Positions 9,156-17,142 of a DNA stretch of 64,000 nt are shown piece after piece. This stretch comes from an uncultured Schlesneria sp. (GTDB lineage: Bacteria > Planctomycetota > Planctomycetia > Planctomycetales > Planctomycetaceae): the NCBI GenBank assembly GCA_903899985.1, contig CAIULL010000245.1, forward strand, positions 62,001-126,000, given 5' to 3'. Position 1 is the stretch's first letter; each line of letters begins with the position of its first letter. A program made the position numbers and the translations under genes. The notes under the pieces are model-generated. The model did not search any database, was not told the DNA's origin, and saw only the letters and a program-made list of their open reading frames with translations.

Positions 9156-9302
9156 GTGAATTTTGATGATGTTTGCAGCGGATATCCGTTATTCGACACG
9201 TTTGATTGTCACATCATCATTCATCAACTCGCGAAGGGGCAAATTAGAGAATCGGGGAAGAACCACGCCAATTCCAATACGCAGTTTTCATCAGGCCTGT
9301 GA
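9156..9302 (+). pseudogene. 3' remnant of the beta-domain C-terminus (copy of the 3.9-4.06 kb gene end)
   Basis: This 48-codon open stretch ends at TGA 9300-9302 and reads GYPLFDTFDCHIIIHQLAKG, then ends in NSNTQFSSGL. It matches two parts of the glycosyltransferase-like protein: GDPLFDQFDCRIIIEQHVKG at the end of its first beta domain, and the protein's last residues NSDTQFSSDQ. The joint looks like the C-terminus of a homologue with internal loss. No upstream part of the gene is present, so it is a fragment. It faces the intact isoaspartyl peptidase gene just as the intact gene end faces the peptidase remnant at 4.3 kb. Confidence 0.8.
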
Positions 9303-9452
9303 AGTTGAAAACAAAAAAACGACTTGGGATTTCCAGCGACCGCAGTTGGAACGTCACTTCTTTTGGCGCAGTTTGCGATATTTTTTGGGCTCATTGTTCC
9401 GAACCTTCGGCATCACAACTGAACATGGCTGACAAGAGCGTTCGCAAGCCTG

Positions 9453-9467
9453 GTGTTTGACAAACAC
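9453..9467. terminator. Short hairpin equivalent to the one at 4258-4282
   Basis: GTGTTT (9453-9458), loop GAC, AAACAC (9462-9467). It occupies the same place between the two converging gene ends as the longer hairpin at 4258-4282 and keeps the loop sequence. Terminator function is inferred. Confidence 0.4.
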
Positions 9468-9498
9468 TTTGCGTAATTCGGGTTGTTGATCTAAAGGG

Positions 9499-10542
9499 TC
9501 ATTCGTCGTAGAGCCTGACCTGCGTCTTGCCTTCGGATGTGATCCATCCGCGATAAAGACCTTCGCTGTTGCGTGCCGTGGTGAACTGACCATGCTTGTC
9601 AAGGACGATCGCAGCCCCCTCTGCATTCACACCTTTGAGCTGCCCGTTGATGACGTCTTCCACAGCCTCTTTCGCGGTGACTTTTTTGTATTTGATCTGA
9701 GAGACGATCTCGTGGGATACCGCGAAGCGGATGAAGAATTCGCCATGTCCGGTACACGAGATAGCCGCTGTTTCATTCTCGGCATAAGTCCCCGCGCCGA
9801 TGATGGGTGAATCGCCGACTCGACCAAACATCTTGTTCGTCATTCCGCCCGTCGATGTTCCAGCAGCCAGATTTCCATTTTTGTCGATCGCGACGGCTCC
9901 AACAGTTCCAAAATGAGGTTTCCGAAGTGACGGGGATTCTGATGTGGAATTCTCGTCACAGTTCCCTTTTTTCTTCGCTTCTTCAGCAGCTTCCTGCTTC
10001 CAGATCTCGCTGATGGAGTCCCATTGGTGCTTGGTCCAGAAATAGTTCGGATCGACGATTTCAAGGCCTTGCCTTGTCGCAAAAACTTCCGCGCCGCGGC
10101 CTATCAGCATGACATGCTTGGATTTTTCCATCACGGCCCTTGCAGCAGAGATCGGGTTTTTAATGACTGTGACACTGGCAACCGATCCAGCTTTTTTGGT
10201 TTTGCCATCCATGATCGAAGCGTCGAGTTCGTTGCGACCTTCGTGAGTGAATACGGCTCCGCGCCCCGCATTAAGGACCGGATCATCCTCCATGACTCTG
10301 ATCGCGGCTTCGATAGCATCCAGGCTCGACCCACCCTCATCCAGTTTCAGCTTTCCCGCTTTGAGAGCCGCGTTAAGCGCGGCTCGGACTTTGACCTCAA
10401 GCTCCGGCGTCATGTCTTTTTTGTCTTCGCCGATTCCGCCATGAATCCCCAGGACGACATGCGGCGTCACTTCGTCTCCTGCCTCAGAGTGTTGATTCGC
10501 TGCCAAGATCGTCATTCCAATTAACAGACACCATCGAACCAT
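9499..10542 (-). CDS. Exported isoaspartyl peptidase / plant-type L-asparaginase (Ntn hydrolase)
   Basis: The 347-aa precursor has a signal peptide (MVRWCLLIGMTILAANQHSE). The Asparaginase_2 fold follows: VVLGIHGGIG at the N-terminus, LNAGRGAVFTHEGRNELDAS for the substrate pocket, and HFGTVGAVAIDKNGNLAAGT, where the Thr after HFG is the expected nucleophile freed by autocleavage. STGGMTNKMFGRVGDSPIIG completes the active site. Such enzymes remove isoaspartyl residues from peptides or hydrolyse asparagine; with the signal it probably works in the periplasm. A Lys/Glu-rich insert before the cleavage site is typical of the family. A decayed copy of its 3' end lies at 4309-4580. Upstream spacing suggests a single-gene unit. 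Confidence 0.92.
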   Translation of the reverse strand: MVRWCLLIGMTILAANQHSEAGDEVTPHVVLGIHGGIGEDKKDMTPELEVKVRAALNAALKAGKLKLDEGGSSLDAIEAAIRVMEDDPVLNAGRGAVFTHEGRNELDASIMDGKTKKAGSVASVTVIKNPISAARAVMEKSKHVMLIGRGAEVFATRQGLEIVDPNYFWTKHQWDSISEIWKQEAAEEAKKKGNCDENSTSESPSLRKPHFGTVGAVAIDKNGNLAAGTSTGGMTNKMFGRVGDSPIIGAGTYAENETAAISCTGHGEFFIRFAVSHEIVSQIKYKKVTAKEAVEDVINGQLKGVNAEGAAIVLDKHGQFTTARNSEGLYRGWITSEGKTQVRLYDE

Positions 10543-11098
10543 CAGGACACCTCGTGCGAAGAGCGTTCTTCGTCATGCGTAAGTTTACGCCAGTTCTCAC
10601 CCGTGGAAGGAGTATATCAACGAGGTTGATTGCATGCATTCTGCTCCAACAGAACACTTCGCCTTCCTTTTTCCGTAAGCCCGACGTGCAGGCGAGGGAT
10701 CTCATCGAAATCGTAGCCATGTCCCGTCACCAAGCATCGGGCTAAATTGAGTCAGTGTTCTCGGCATGATGGCCGGAACGCCGATCTGCAAGCGTCTGAG
10801 ACTTTGAATGAAGCAACAACAGCGACGAAGCTAAAGCATTCTTTAACGAATTTTTCTCAATCAACCTCGAATTGACAAAAAACGCAAAAATGGACTAAAA
10901 GCTCCACTATTCCGTTGCGGCAAAAATGCGGAACGGAATTCAGGGAATCAAACGAGTCAATAGCACTTCAAAACGTTGGTATTGACCCCGTTTGAGCGAT
11001 GGCTAAGCTTCGGTCGCCTTGCATCGGCAGAATCTGCGGGACGCGAATGTTCGCGTCACATAAAATACCGTTATTCGTCGGAGTTCCAAGGAGGGAAC
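10543..11098. other. Divergent intergenic region, possible promoter and dyad
   Basis: No convincing gene. TTGACA at 10872-10877 could be a -35 box, but the matching -10 region (CTAAAA at 17 bases) is poor. Just downstream an 8-bp dyad, ATTCCGTT (10909-10916) and AACGGAAT (10932-10939), lies about 160 bases before the next gene and could be an operator or an mRNA hairpin. Confidence 0.35.
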
Positions 11099-11722
11099 AT
11101 GATGAAACGCTGGTTTTCAAGCGCTGTGATTGGTGTTTATCTCACCGCTCTGTCGGCCGGACTCGTTTCACAAACGATGAACTTCGGATCGGCATCGCAT
11201 CCAATCATGTACTTTTTTGTCTGGGACATGTTCTGCGGCTGGTCCTCGCATGAGATTCGTTATCATGTGATCGGAGAAGGGGAAAGCGGTACCTACTACG
11301 AATTGGCACCGGGCCCCTGGAAGCAATTCATGCCGTACGGTGACATCCCGCGGTCTCACTACGATGTTCTCGGGAACGCTCACCGCAAGATGGCACTGGT
11401 TGCACTCGCAAAAACGGAACATGAGCCGATCCACCGCGTCGTTATCCTCGAAGAGGTCTGGCCGAAGAAATACAACATGTCTGATCGCTCGTGGGCGAAC
11501 AGGTTCGACGAGCCAAAGGATCGAATCAGCTATTTCTGGCAGCGTTCAGAGATGACGGAAGACGGTCGAGTCATCAGTGTTGTTCCGGATTATCTCTCGT
11601 ACCTGCAAACGAAAACCGTTGCAGACAACCCGAGACTGATCCAGGACATGAATCGAGGTCGGGATCATTACGTGATCAGCCCGTATCAACGATTCACGTC
11701 GGATGAGATGAGCAATGACTGA
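11099..11722 (+). CDS. Hypothetical protein with single N-terminal membrane segment, partner of HTTM protein
   Basis: The 207-aa protein starts at ATG 11099 behind AAGGAGGG; the frame is open upstream but has no better start. Residues about 5-22 are hydrophobic (AVIGVYLTALSAGLVSQ), so it is a signal or anchor. The rest is soluble, with FVWDMFCGWSSHEIRYHVIG and YAELAPGPW-like aromatic patches (actual sequence TYYELAPGPWKQF). I do not recognise a family. It precedes the HTTM gene by 63 bases on the same strand and ends in a basic/acidic tail. Because HTTM proteins are often encoded with small partner proteins, a joint complex is plausible but unproven. Confidence 0.7.
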   Translation: MMKRWFSSAVIGVYLTALSAGLVSQTMNFGSASHPIMYFFVWDMFCGWSSHEIRYHVIGEGESGTYYELAPGPWKQFMPYGDIPRSHYDVLGNAHRKMALVALAKTEHEPIHRVVILEEVWPKKYNMSDRSWANRFDEPKDRISYFWQRSEMTEDGRVISVVPDYLSYLQTKTVADNPRLIQDMNRGRDHYVISPYQRFTSDEMSND

Positions 11723-11785
11723 CTTCAGAGACGCCGTCGTTCGCATACTTCCGTAATTCTGGGACACAAACAGGGAGGTGGAAAA

Positions 11786-13300
11786 ATGTCAGATCTTGAG
11801 AATGCGATCCGCCGAATACAAAAGTTCTTTTTCGACGTTGAAGTCCCTTTCGGGCTGGCACTATGCCGTATTTGCCTGCCGCTTGTACTGATGGGAATGG
11901 TTCTGCCTCGCTGGTCCGTTTGCCGGGAACTTTACTCCGCTGACGGAGCAACAGGTCAACTGTCCGTGGGTTTCGGTTACATCGACATGCTTCCCGAGTT
12001 TTCGGGCACCGTTGTCGCCGCACTCTATGCAGTCTTGATATTTGCGATGGTCACGCTCTGCATCGGATTTTGCAGTCGAATTTCGGCACTGATCGTATGT
12101 GTTTTGATGACCTACTTCAGCATGCTTGATTGTGTCAGCACGATGACGAAATATACGGCCATTGTCACTCATCTGACGTTCATCCTGTTTCTTTCAGAGG
12201 CGGGTTCAATCTGGTCAGTCGATGCCTGGCTGGCCAATCGCAAACGGAATATTGATCCGACTCAACCGCGATTTGCCTACCCCAAATCGGCGGCATGGCC
12301 TCGTCGATTGATGCAGTTTTTTATTGCGTGTGTCTATTTTGGAGCGGGTATTACTAAAATTCATACCCCCAGCTTCTTCACGGGTGATCAACTTCAGTAT
12401 TGGATGCTCACAAATCTCAATTATCAGCATCGTTTGGGCGAATTACTCAGCGGTTATCCAATTCTGCTGGTCGCCTTCGGCTACATTGTCGTTGTCTGGG
12501 AACTGGCCTTTATTTTCTGTTCATGGAAAAGCTCCTGGCGGTTCGTGATGTTGCCCGTGGGAGTCCTGTTTCACTTTATGACCACGCTGACGCTGGGATT
12601 GCTGATGTTCCCCATGGTCTGCTACTGCACCTATTTGTCGTTCATCGACGAAGAAGACATCCAGAAATCCAGTGCCTGGGTAAGGCGCCAGATCCGCCAG
12701 TTCAGCGGCCTGAAGTTTGCCTACTCGAAACTGATTGAGTTCCGAGACTTCATGGGTGATCGGCCTCAGTGGCAAGTACCTGCTCGACTTGCATTTGCCG
12801 TTGCGATTCCCGTCGTCGCCATTGCCGGGATTCAGATCGAGTATCAAATGGACAATTACGGTGAGCGTCGGCCGGAAGGTCGGCATCATCTGGTCGCCAT
12901 CGAACCCGAACGGGCTCGGATGATGCTCGCTCCTGTTCAGCCGCAACGGGATATCGACAAGTTTTTCGCCGTCGATATGGGGACATTTCTTGTCAGTGAC
13001 ATCGTGGCGAATCGTCGAACATCTTTCCGACAGGGTGAACGTGTCATCGCTCAATGCAGCTTGACTCCACCGCACGAAGATATGATCGTCGAATGCAAGA
13101 TTCGAGATTCAGAAAATCGGATTGTCGAGAAGAGACTGGAGATTGCCACTCGAGAAATGCTTCGAGTCAATCTTCGCTTTCAAATCACGGATGATATGCG
13201 TCCTGGTGAGTACTACATGAACATCGAAACTGCTGGCCGTCACGTTCTGAAGAAGAAGTTCACCGTACTACCCAAGTATGGTACGGTCGCTTCACGTTGA
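11786..13300 (+). CDS. HTTM domain membrane protein (vitamin K-dependent gamma-carboxylase-like)
   Basis: The 504-aa protein starts at ATG 11786 with GGGAGG nine bases upstream. The first 300 or so residues hold several hydrophobic helices in the HTTM (horizontally transferred transmembrane) pattern: FGLALCRICLPLVLMGMVL, LCIGFCSRISALIVCVLMTY, and KIHTPSFFTGDQLQYWML near the middle. HTTM domains are related to the membrane part of vitamin K-dependent gamma-glutamyl carboxylase. The C-terminal 170 residues are predicted soluble after another hydrophobic segment (AFAVAIPVVAIAGIQIEY). Bacterial members are diverse and I cannot claim carboxylase activity. Its stop overlaps the stop of the convergent glycosyltransferase gene by 9 bases. 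Confidence 0.83.
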   Translation: MSDLENAIRRIQKFFFDVEVPFGLALCRICLPLVLMGMVLPRWSVCRELYSADGATGQLSVGFGYIDMLPEFSGTVVAALYAVLIFAMVTLCIGFCSRISALIVCVLMTYFSMLDCVSTMTKYTAIVTHLTFILFLSEAGSIWSVDAWLANRKRNIDPTQPRFAYPKSAAWPRRLMQFFIACVYFGAGITKIHTPSFFTGDQLQYWMLTNLNYQHRLGELLSGYPILLVAFGYIVVVWELAFIFCSWKSSWRFVMLPVGVLFHFMTTLTLGLLMFPMVCYCTYLSFIDEEDIQKSSAWVRRQIRQFSGLKFAYSKLIEFRDFMGDRPQWQVPARLAFAVAIPVVAIAGIQIEYQMDNYGERRPEGRHHLVAIEPERARMMLAPVQPQRDIDKFFAVDMGTFLVSDIVANRRTSFRQGERVIAQCSLTPPHEDMIVECKIRDSENRIVEKRLEIATREMLRVNLRFQITDDMRPGEYYMNIETAGRHVLKKKFTVLPKYGTVASR

Positions 13301-14464
13301 TTGATTTGATTTCTTGTTGAGCACAGACGCATAGACGTCCCGAATCTGCTTTGTCATCGTCTGATGGCGGAACTGGTCTGTAAACCGAGCACGGCCAGTT
13401 TCGCCAAGACGATTCCTCAACTGCGAATCGCAAGCCAGCATGCAAAGGGCTTCAGACAGCTCTGGAATTGCACGAGGCGGAACGAGAAAGCCAGTCTCGC
13501 CTGGAATGACCACCTCTCTGGCTCCGTCGACGTCATAACTCACGACGGGTTTTCCTGCGATCAGTCCTTGAGGAAGGACTCGAGCGAGACCTTCCCAGAC
13601 ACTTGTATGGACCACGATGTCCATGGCGTGGACAAGCTCGGGAACTTTTTCCGGCGGGACAAGACCCGCAAAAATGAAATAATCTCGCAGTCCGAGTGAT
13701 TTCAGTTCTTCTTCAAACCCCTTTCGCAAAATGCCATCGCCAACGAACAGAAAGCGAACGAAGGGACACTTCTCAATAACCGCTTTTGCCGCACGAACAA
13801 CGTATTCGTGGCCTTTGAGCGGAAACAGGCGAGCCACCTTGCCGATCACGACATGCTCGGCCTTCAATCCGAGTTCTGCGCGAATCTGTTCCGGCGGTCG
13901 AACGGGAGCCAAAAACGGCTCGACATCGAAACCGCTGTAGACCGTGACAAACTTGTCGCGAGGTGCCACGCCAGCGGCAACGTACTGCTCGGTCATCGAG
14001 TCGCAAACAGAAATGAACTTGTCGGTCTTTTTGCCGGCCCAGCATTCGAGACTTTTGTACAAGTGGAACGCCAGCGGGCTCTGACCGTAATGAAATGCAG
14101 AACCGTGTATGGTATGCACGCAAGGCATGTTCAGCTTTGCGGCGGCCGCACGACCGATAATCCCCGCCTTCGATGAGTGCGTATGAAGAAGATCGGGCTT
14201 GATCTCTCGCAGCATTCGAGTCAACTGACGATAAGTTTGCCAGTCATGCCAAGGGTGGATGGCCCGCTGTGAAGATCCAATCAGTTGCAAATCCAGCCCA
14301 CTGTTCCTGGCCCGTTGTTCCAGTGAACCTTCAGGTCCAACACCGGGGCCTGTAATCAACGTTACGCGGTCCCCAAACAGATGGTGTTGATCTTCCACCG
14401 TCAGCAGCGTGTTTTCTTGAGCACCGCCAATGATCAGCCGAGTGATGTAGTGAACGATATGCAT
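13292..14464 (-). CDS. Glycosyltransferase family 4 protein
   Basis: The 390-aa protein has two Rossmann halves typical of GT-B enzymes. The N-terminal half starts MHIVHYITRLIIGGAQENTL, the usual GGA(Q/E) acceptor-side loop. The C-terminal half has VVIGKVARLFPLKGHEYVV and FVGDGILRKGFEEEL. VHTSVWEGLARVLPQGLIAG is the E-x7-E-like nucleotide-sugar site. It should move a sugar from an activated donor to a lipid or polysaccharide acceptor in the cytosol; substrates are unknown. ATG 14464 is chosen over a TTG at 14476. No other polysaccharide gene is adjacent apart from the membrane glycosyltransferase-like gene about 9 kb away. Confidence 0.9.
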   Translation of the reverse strand: MHIVHYITRLIIGGAQENTLLTVEDQHHLFGDRVTLITGPGVGPEGSLEQRARNSGLDLQLIGSSQRAIHPWHDWQTYRQLTRMLREIKPDLLHTHSSKAGIIGRAAAAKLNMPCVHTIHGSAFHYGQSPLAFHLYKSLECWAGKKTDKFISVCDSMTEQYVAAGVAPRDKFVTVYSGFDVEPFLAPVRPPEQIRAELGLKAEHVVIGKVARLFPLKGHEYVVRAAKAVIEKCPFVRFLFVGDGILRKGFEEELKSLGLRDYFIFAGLVPPEKVPELVHAMDIVVHTSVWEGLARVLPQGLIAGKPVVSYDVDGAREVVIPGETGFLVPPRAIPELSEALCMLACDSQLRNRLGETGRARFTDQFRHQTMTKQIRDVYASVLNKKSNQST

Positions 14465-14615
14465 AGAGTGCGACAACTAAGATTCATGTGCCACTGCTTG
14501 ACCGTCTTCGGTCAAGCAGTGCTCTTCCCATGTTTGAACTAACAGCGAAGACTCCGCGTCTCCTCAGACTCTGATGCTGTGGCAAGCGCTCCACATCCAG
14601 GCGATAGCAAATCGG

Positions 14616-16883
14616 TCATTTTTGCGATTCGCTGGCGATTGCACGAGCCAGTTTCTCGATATCAGCGCGACTGACATTGGAGTCGTGGTTCGTAAGCCAT
14701 TCCACTTCAGACCTGGCTTGTTGCCAACGTTCGGATTGATAGCTGAGGATACCGCGATACATATGATCCGGACCCGAATCAGGTGAGATGACCAGAATGG
14801 CATTCACATACCTCAGCATTCGCTCCACTTCGTGCGTCTCCGAAGCGGCGCCAAAAAGATTACGCAAGATCCTTTCCAGAGTGGCTTGTGGCGTGATCGA
14901 GTCGAGGAACGAATCCTTCCAGGGCGAATCGGTCAGTTCTTCGAATTTTGCCCTTGCTTCTTCCGATGTGAGCAGGCGACCCCGTTCGAAGGCATCAATC
15001 AATTGCGGTGAACCGATTTTCGGTTCATGTCGAGATAGAAAATGACGTGGCATGCCAACTCCGACAACATTCAGGCCCAGACGCTTGGCAATTTCGATAT
15101 ACAAGACCGAAAGCGTAATTGGTAACCCCTCGCGATCGTCCAGCACTTCATTGAGATAACTGTTCGAGCGATTGTTATAATCGGTTCGGCTTCCGTGAAA
15201 GCCTTGCTCTTCAAATACGTATCGATTGAGTGCTGTCAGTCGTTCATTTTCGCTGGCATCTTCAGCAACTGCGTTCTTGATTTGTCTGACATGGCGATCA
15301 ACTTCCTGGACGTAGCCTTCGATTTCCAATTCGGGATTATCAAGTTTGGCAATTAAGAGCGCCCCTCGAATGAGATCAATATTTTCGGCTTTGAGGACTG
15401 CCTGAAATTCAGCAATTGTTCTCGCTGTGTTTACATCCATCGCAATCCGTCGGACACGAGCGGCTCGTAACTCCAGCGATTTGGCTTCGTCCTCGAGGAG
15501 ATCGACCACGCGAATATCTTCGGCTGCCAATTCCTGGACGGCAGCGGTGTGTGTCGTGTCCTCGGCGCCAATCCCCTCGATCGCCCTGGAGACACGTGAA
15601 ATCAGTTCTTCGGATGCTCGTTGCTCAAGTTTTTCACCGACTCGAAACCCCTTGAATTCTGCCTCCGTCTGACGGAATTTGCACAGCCCGACTTTGCCCG
15701 ACTTGTAATTCGAGTCGCTCGATTCAAAAGTGAGCTCTCCGTTCAAATAACAAAGGATTCGGTTCGATTCGACCCGGATTTTTAAAGAGTTCCATCCCTC
15801 TTTTCTCAATGACTTCGGTCGTGCTTCGCGGAGAACTGTCCAGGAAAAAACATCAGGACCATCAAACCGACTGAATCTGACGCCGCCATTACTTGGATAA
15901 AAGCCATAATGTTTATCGCCCCCATCGGAATGAATAACCAATCCGGCCGCACCGTCGCTCGGAGTAAATTTCACCTGGACGGCAACTTCAAACGGGACCG
16001 CAGGCACTGCTTGAGTCGACAAACACAAGGCACGCCCGCCAAAACCACCTCCCTGACCGTCGACGGAAATCTGGCCGGCGCGTTGACGCCATCGGCCGCC
16101 GGGAAGCACTGTCCATTCGTCAGGATCCATCGCCCCAATTGTCAGCCAACGGCTCATAGGGATGGGGTTTGGCTTCTCCAGTAACGGCTTGAGCGAATTG
16201 ATGCAGATTGCAAAGCCAAGATTTTCTGTTTTCAAGGATTTTAATGTCAGCAGTCCGTGCACTCGGCCCTGAAGGTCGAGCAGGGGACCGCCGCTGTTTC
16301 CTCGTTCGATGGGCAACGCGATCTGCAGCATGGACCGCCCTTCAATATCACGGCGTCCCGATAAAACACCACTCACGACGCTTCGTTCAAGCCCCAACGG
16401 ATTGCCGATGGCGACCACAGATTGTCCTTCCTGAAGATCATCGGAATTTCCGAGAGGGAGTGCTGGCAGATTCCGAGCATCAATTTTCAGTACGGCGAGA
16501 TCCTGTGAACGTTCTGTTGCATGAATAGAAACAACATCGAACTTTCGACCGTCGTGTAATTCGACCCGAATTGGCCTCGCTTCACCAATAACGTGGAGAT
16601 TTGTGGCGATTAACCCGTCATCTGAGATGATGACCCCCGACCCCAGCCCTTGGGGTTGACCATCGCGACCGGTAAACGTCACCACAACGACGGATTTCTT
16701 TGCAATCGCCGCCAGCTCTTCGACCGTCTTCGTCACCGTTGGCTTAACTGCCAGTGCAGGATCATCGACGGCTTGAGTTGAATTCGACGTTCCTTCATTT
16801 TCAGAGACCTCCTGCGCAAATATCAAATCGCATGTCGAAAAAAAGACCGCCAGCAAGATCGTGGATCGAAAAATACCGACCAT
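14616..16883 (-). CDS. HtrA-like serine protease fused to LamG-like and SirB1/transglutaminase-like domains
   Basis: The 755-aa precursor has a signal peptide (residues 1-23). Residues about 55-235 form a trypsin-like HtrA/Deg domain with an intact triad: His97 in TNLHVIG, Asp128 in SQDLAVL, Ser197 in RGNSGGPLL. Residues about 245-420 look like a concanavalin/DUF1080 (LamG-like) jelly roll, with GLVIHSDGGDKHYGFYPS. Residues about 440-755 match the SirB1/transglutaminase-like plus TPR family, with LPITLSVLYIEIAKRLG, VGVGMPRHFL and a tail MYRGILSYQSERWQQARSE. The combination suggests a periplasmic protease with a binding module; the SirB1 catalytic state is unclear. No PDZ domain is seen. AAGGAC lies upstream of the start. 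It stands alone on its strand. Confidence 0.85.
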   Translation of the reverse strand: MVGIFRSTILLAVFFSTCDLIFAQEVSENEGTSNSTQAVDDPALAVKPTVTKTVEELAAIAKKSVVVVTFTGRDGQPQGLGSGVIISDDGLIATNLHVIGEARPIRVELHDGRKFDVVSIHATERSQDLAVLKIDARNLPALPLGNSDDLQEGQSVVAIGNPLGLERSVVSGVLSGRRDIEGRSMLQIALPIERGNSGGPLLDLQGRVHGLLTLKSLKTENLGFAICINSLKPLLEKPNPIPMSRWLTIGAMDPDEWTVLPGGRWRQRAGQISVDGQGGGFGGRALCLSTQAVPAVPFEVAVQVKFTPSDGAAGLVIHSDGGDKHYGFYPSNGGVRFSRFDGPDVFSWTVLREARPKSLRKEGWNSLKIRVESNRILCYLNGELTFESSDSNYKSGKVGLCKFRQTEAEFKGFRVGEKLEQRASEELISRVSRAIEGIGAEDTTHTAAVQELAAEDIRVVDLLEDEAKSLELRAARVRRIAMDVNTARTIAEFQAVLKAENIDLIRGALLIAKLDNPELEIEGYVQEVDRHVRQIKNAVAEDASENERLTALNRYVFEEQGFHGSRTDYNNRSNSYLNEVLDDREGLPITLSVLYIEIAKRLGLNVVGVGMPRHFLSRHEPKIGSPQLIDAFERGRLLTSEEARAKFEELTDSPWKDSFLDSITPQATLERILRNLFGAASETHEVERMLRYVNAILVISPDSGPDHMYRGILSYQSERWQQARSEVEWLTNHDSNVSRADIEKLARAIASESQK

Positions 16884-17142
16884 CGGGGAGTCCTTTTTGC
16901 ACAGAGCAAATCTAAAAACGGCGAATCAACCACAGGATTCTACGCGTCTCTGCAAGGGGCGTGCAACAAATGTTGTTTATGCTTCGGTCAGGAATTGGAA
17001 GTTCCGTCCGCGTCGATCCTTGTCGACATCGTGCCGCAGAGTCGTCATACGCTGGGCGATTCGCTAATCTTCGCGTTTCCCACGAAATTCCATTCGGCGA
17101 CGTAGGTCCCGGTTGTTTCGTCGTCTTTTGGAAGGATCACTT

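Noticed and set aside
8600-9166. 188-codon plus-strand frame opposite the Met-rich lipoprotein gene
   Set aside because: Its hydrophobic repeats (ILFVAFILSIEGIL and similar) are the antisense of the Met/Lys/Asp repeat of the lipoprotein, which has a signal peptide, lipobox and ribosome-binding site.
10872-10904. Possible sigma-70 promoter before the HTTM pair
   Set aside because: The TTGACA box is perfect, but the -10 region at the right distance (CTAAAA) is poor and AT-rich DNA surrounds it. It is kept only as a remark on the spacer.
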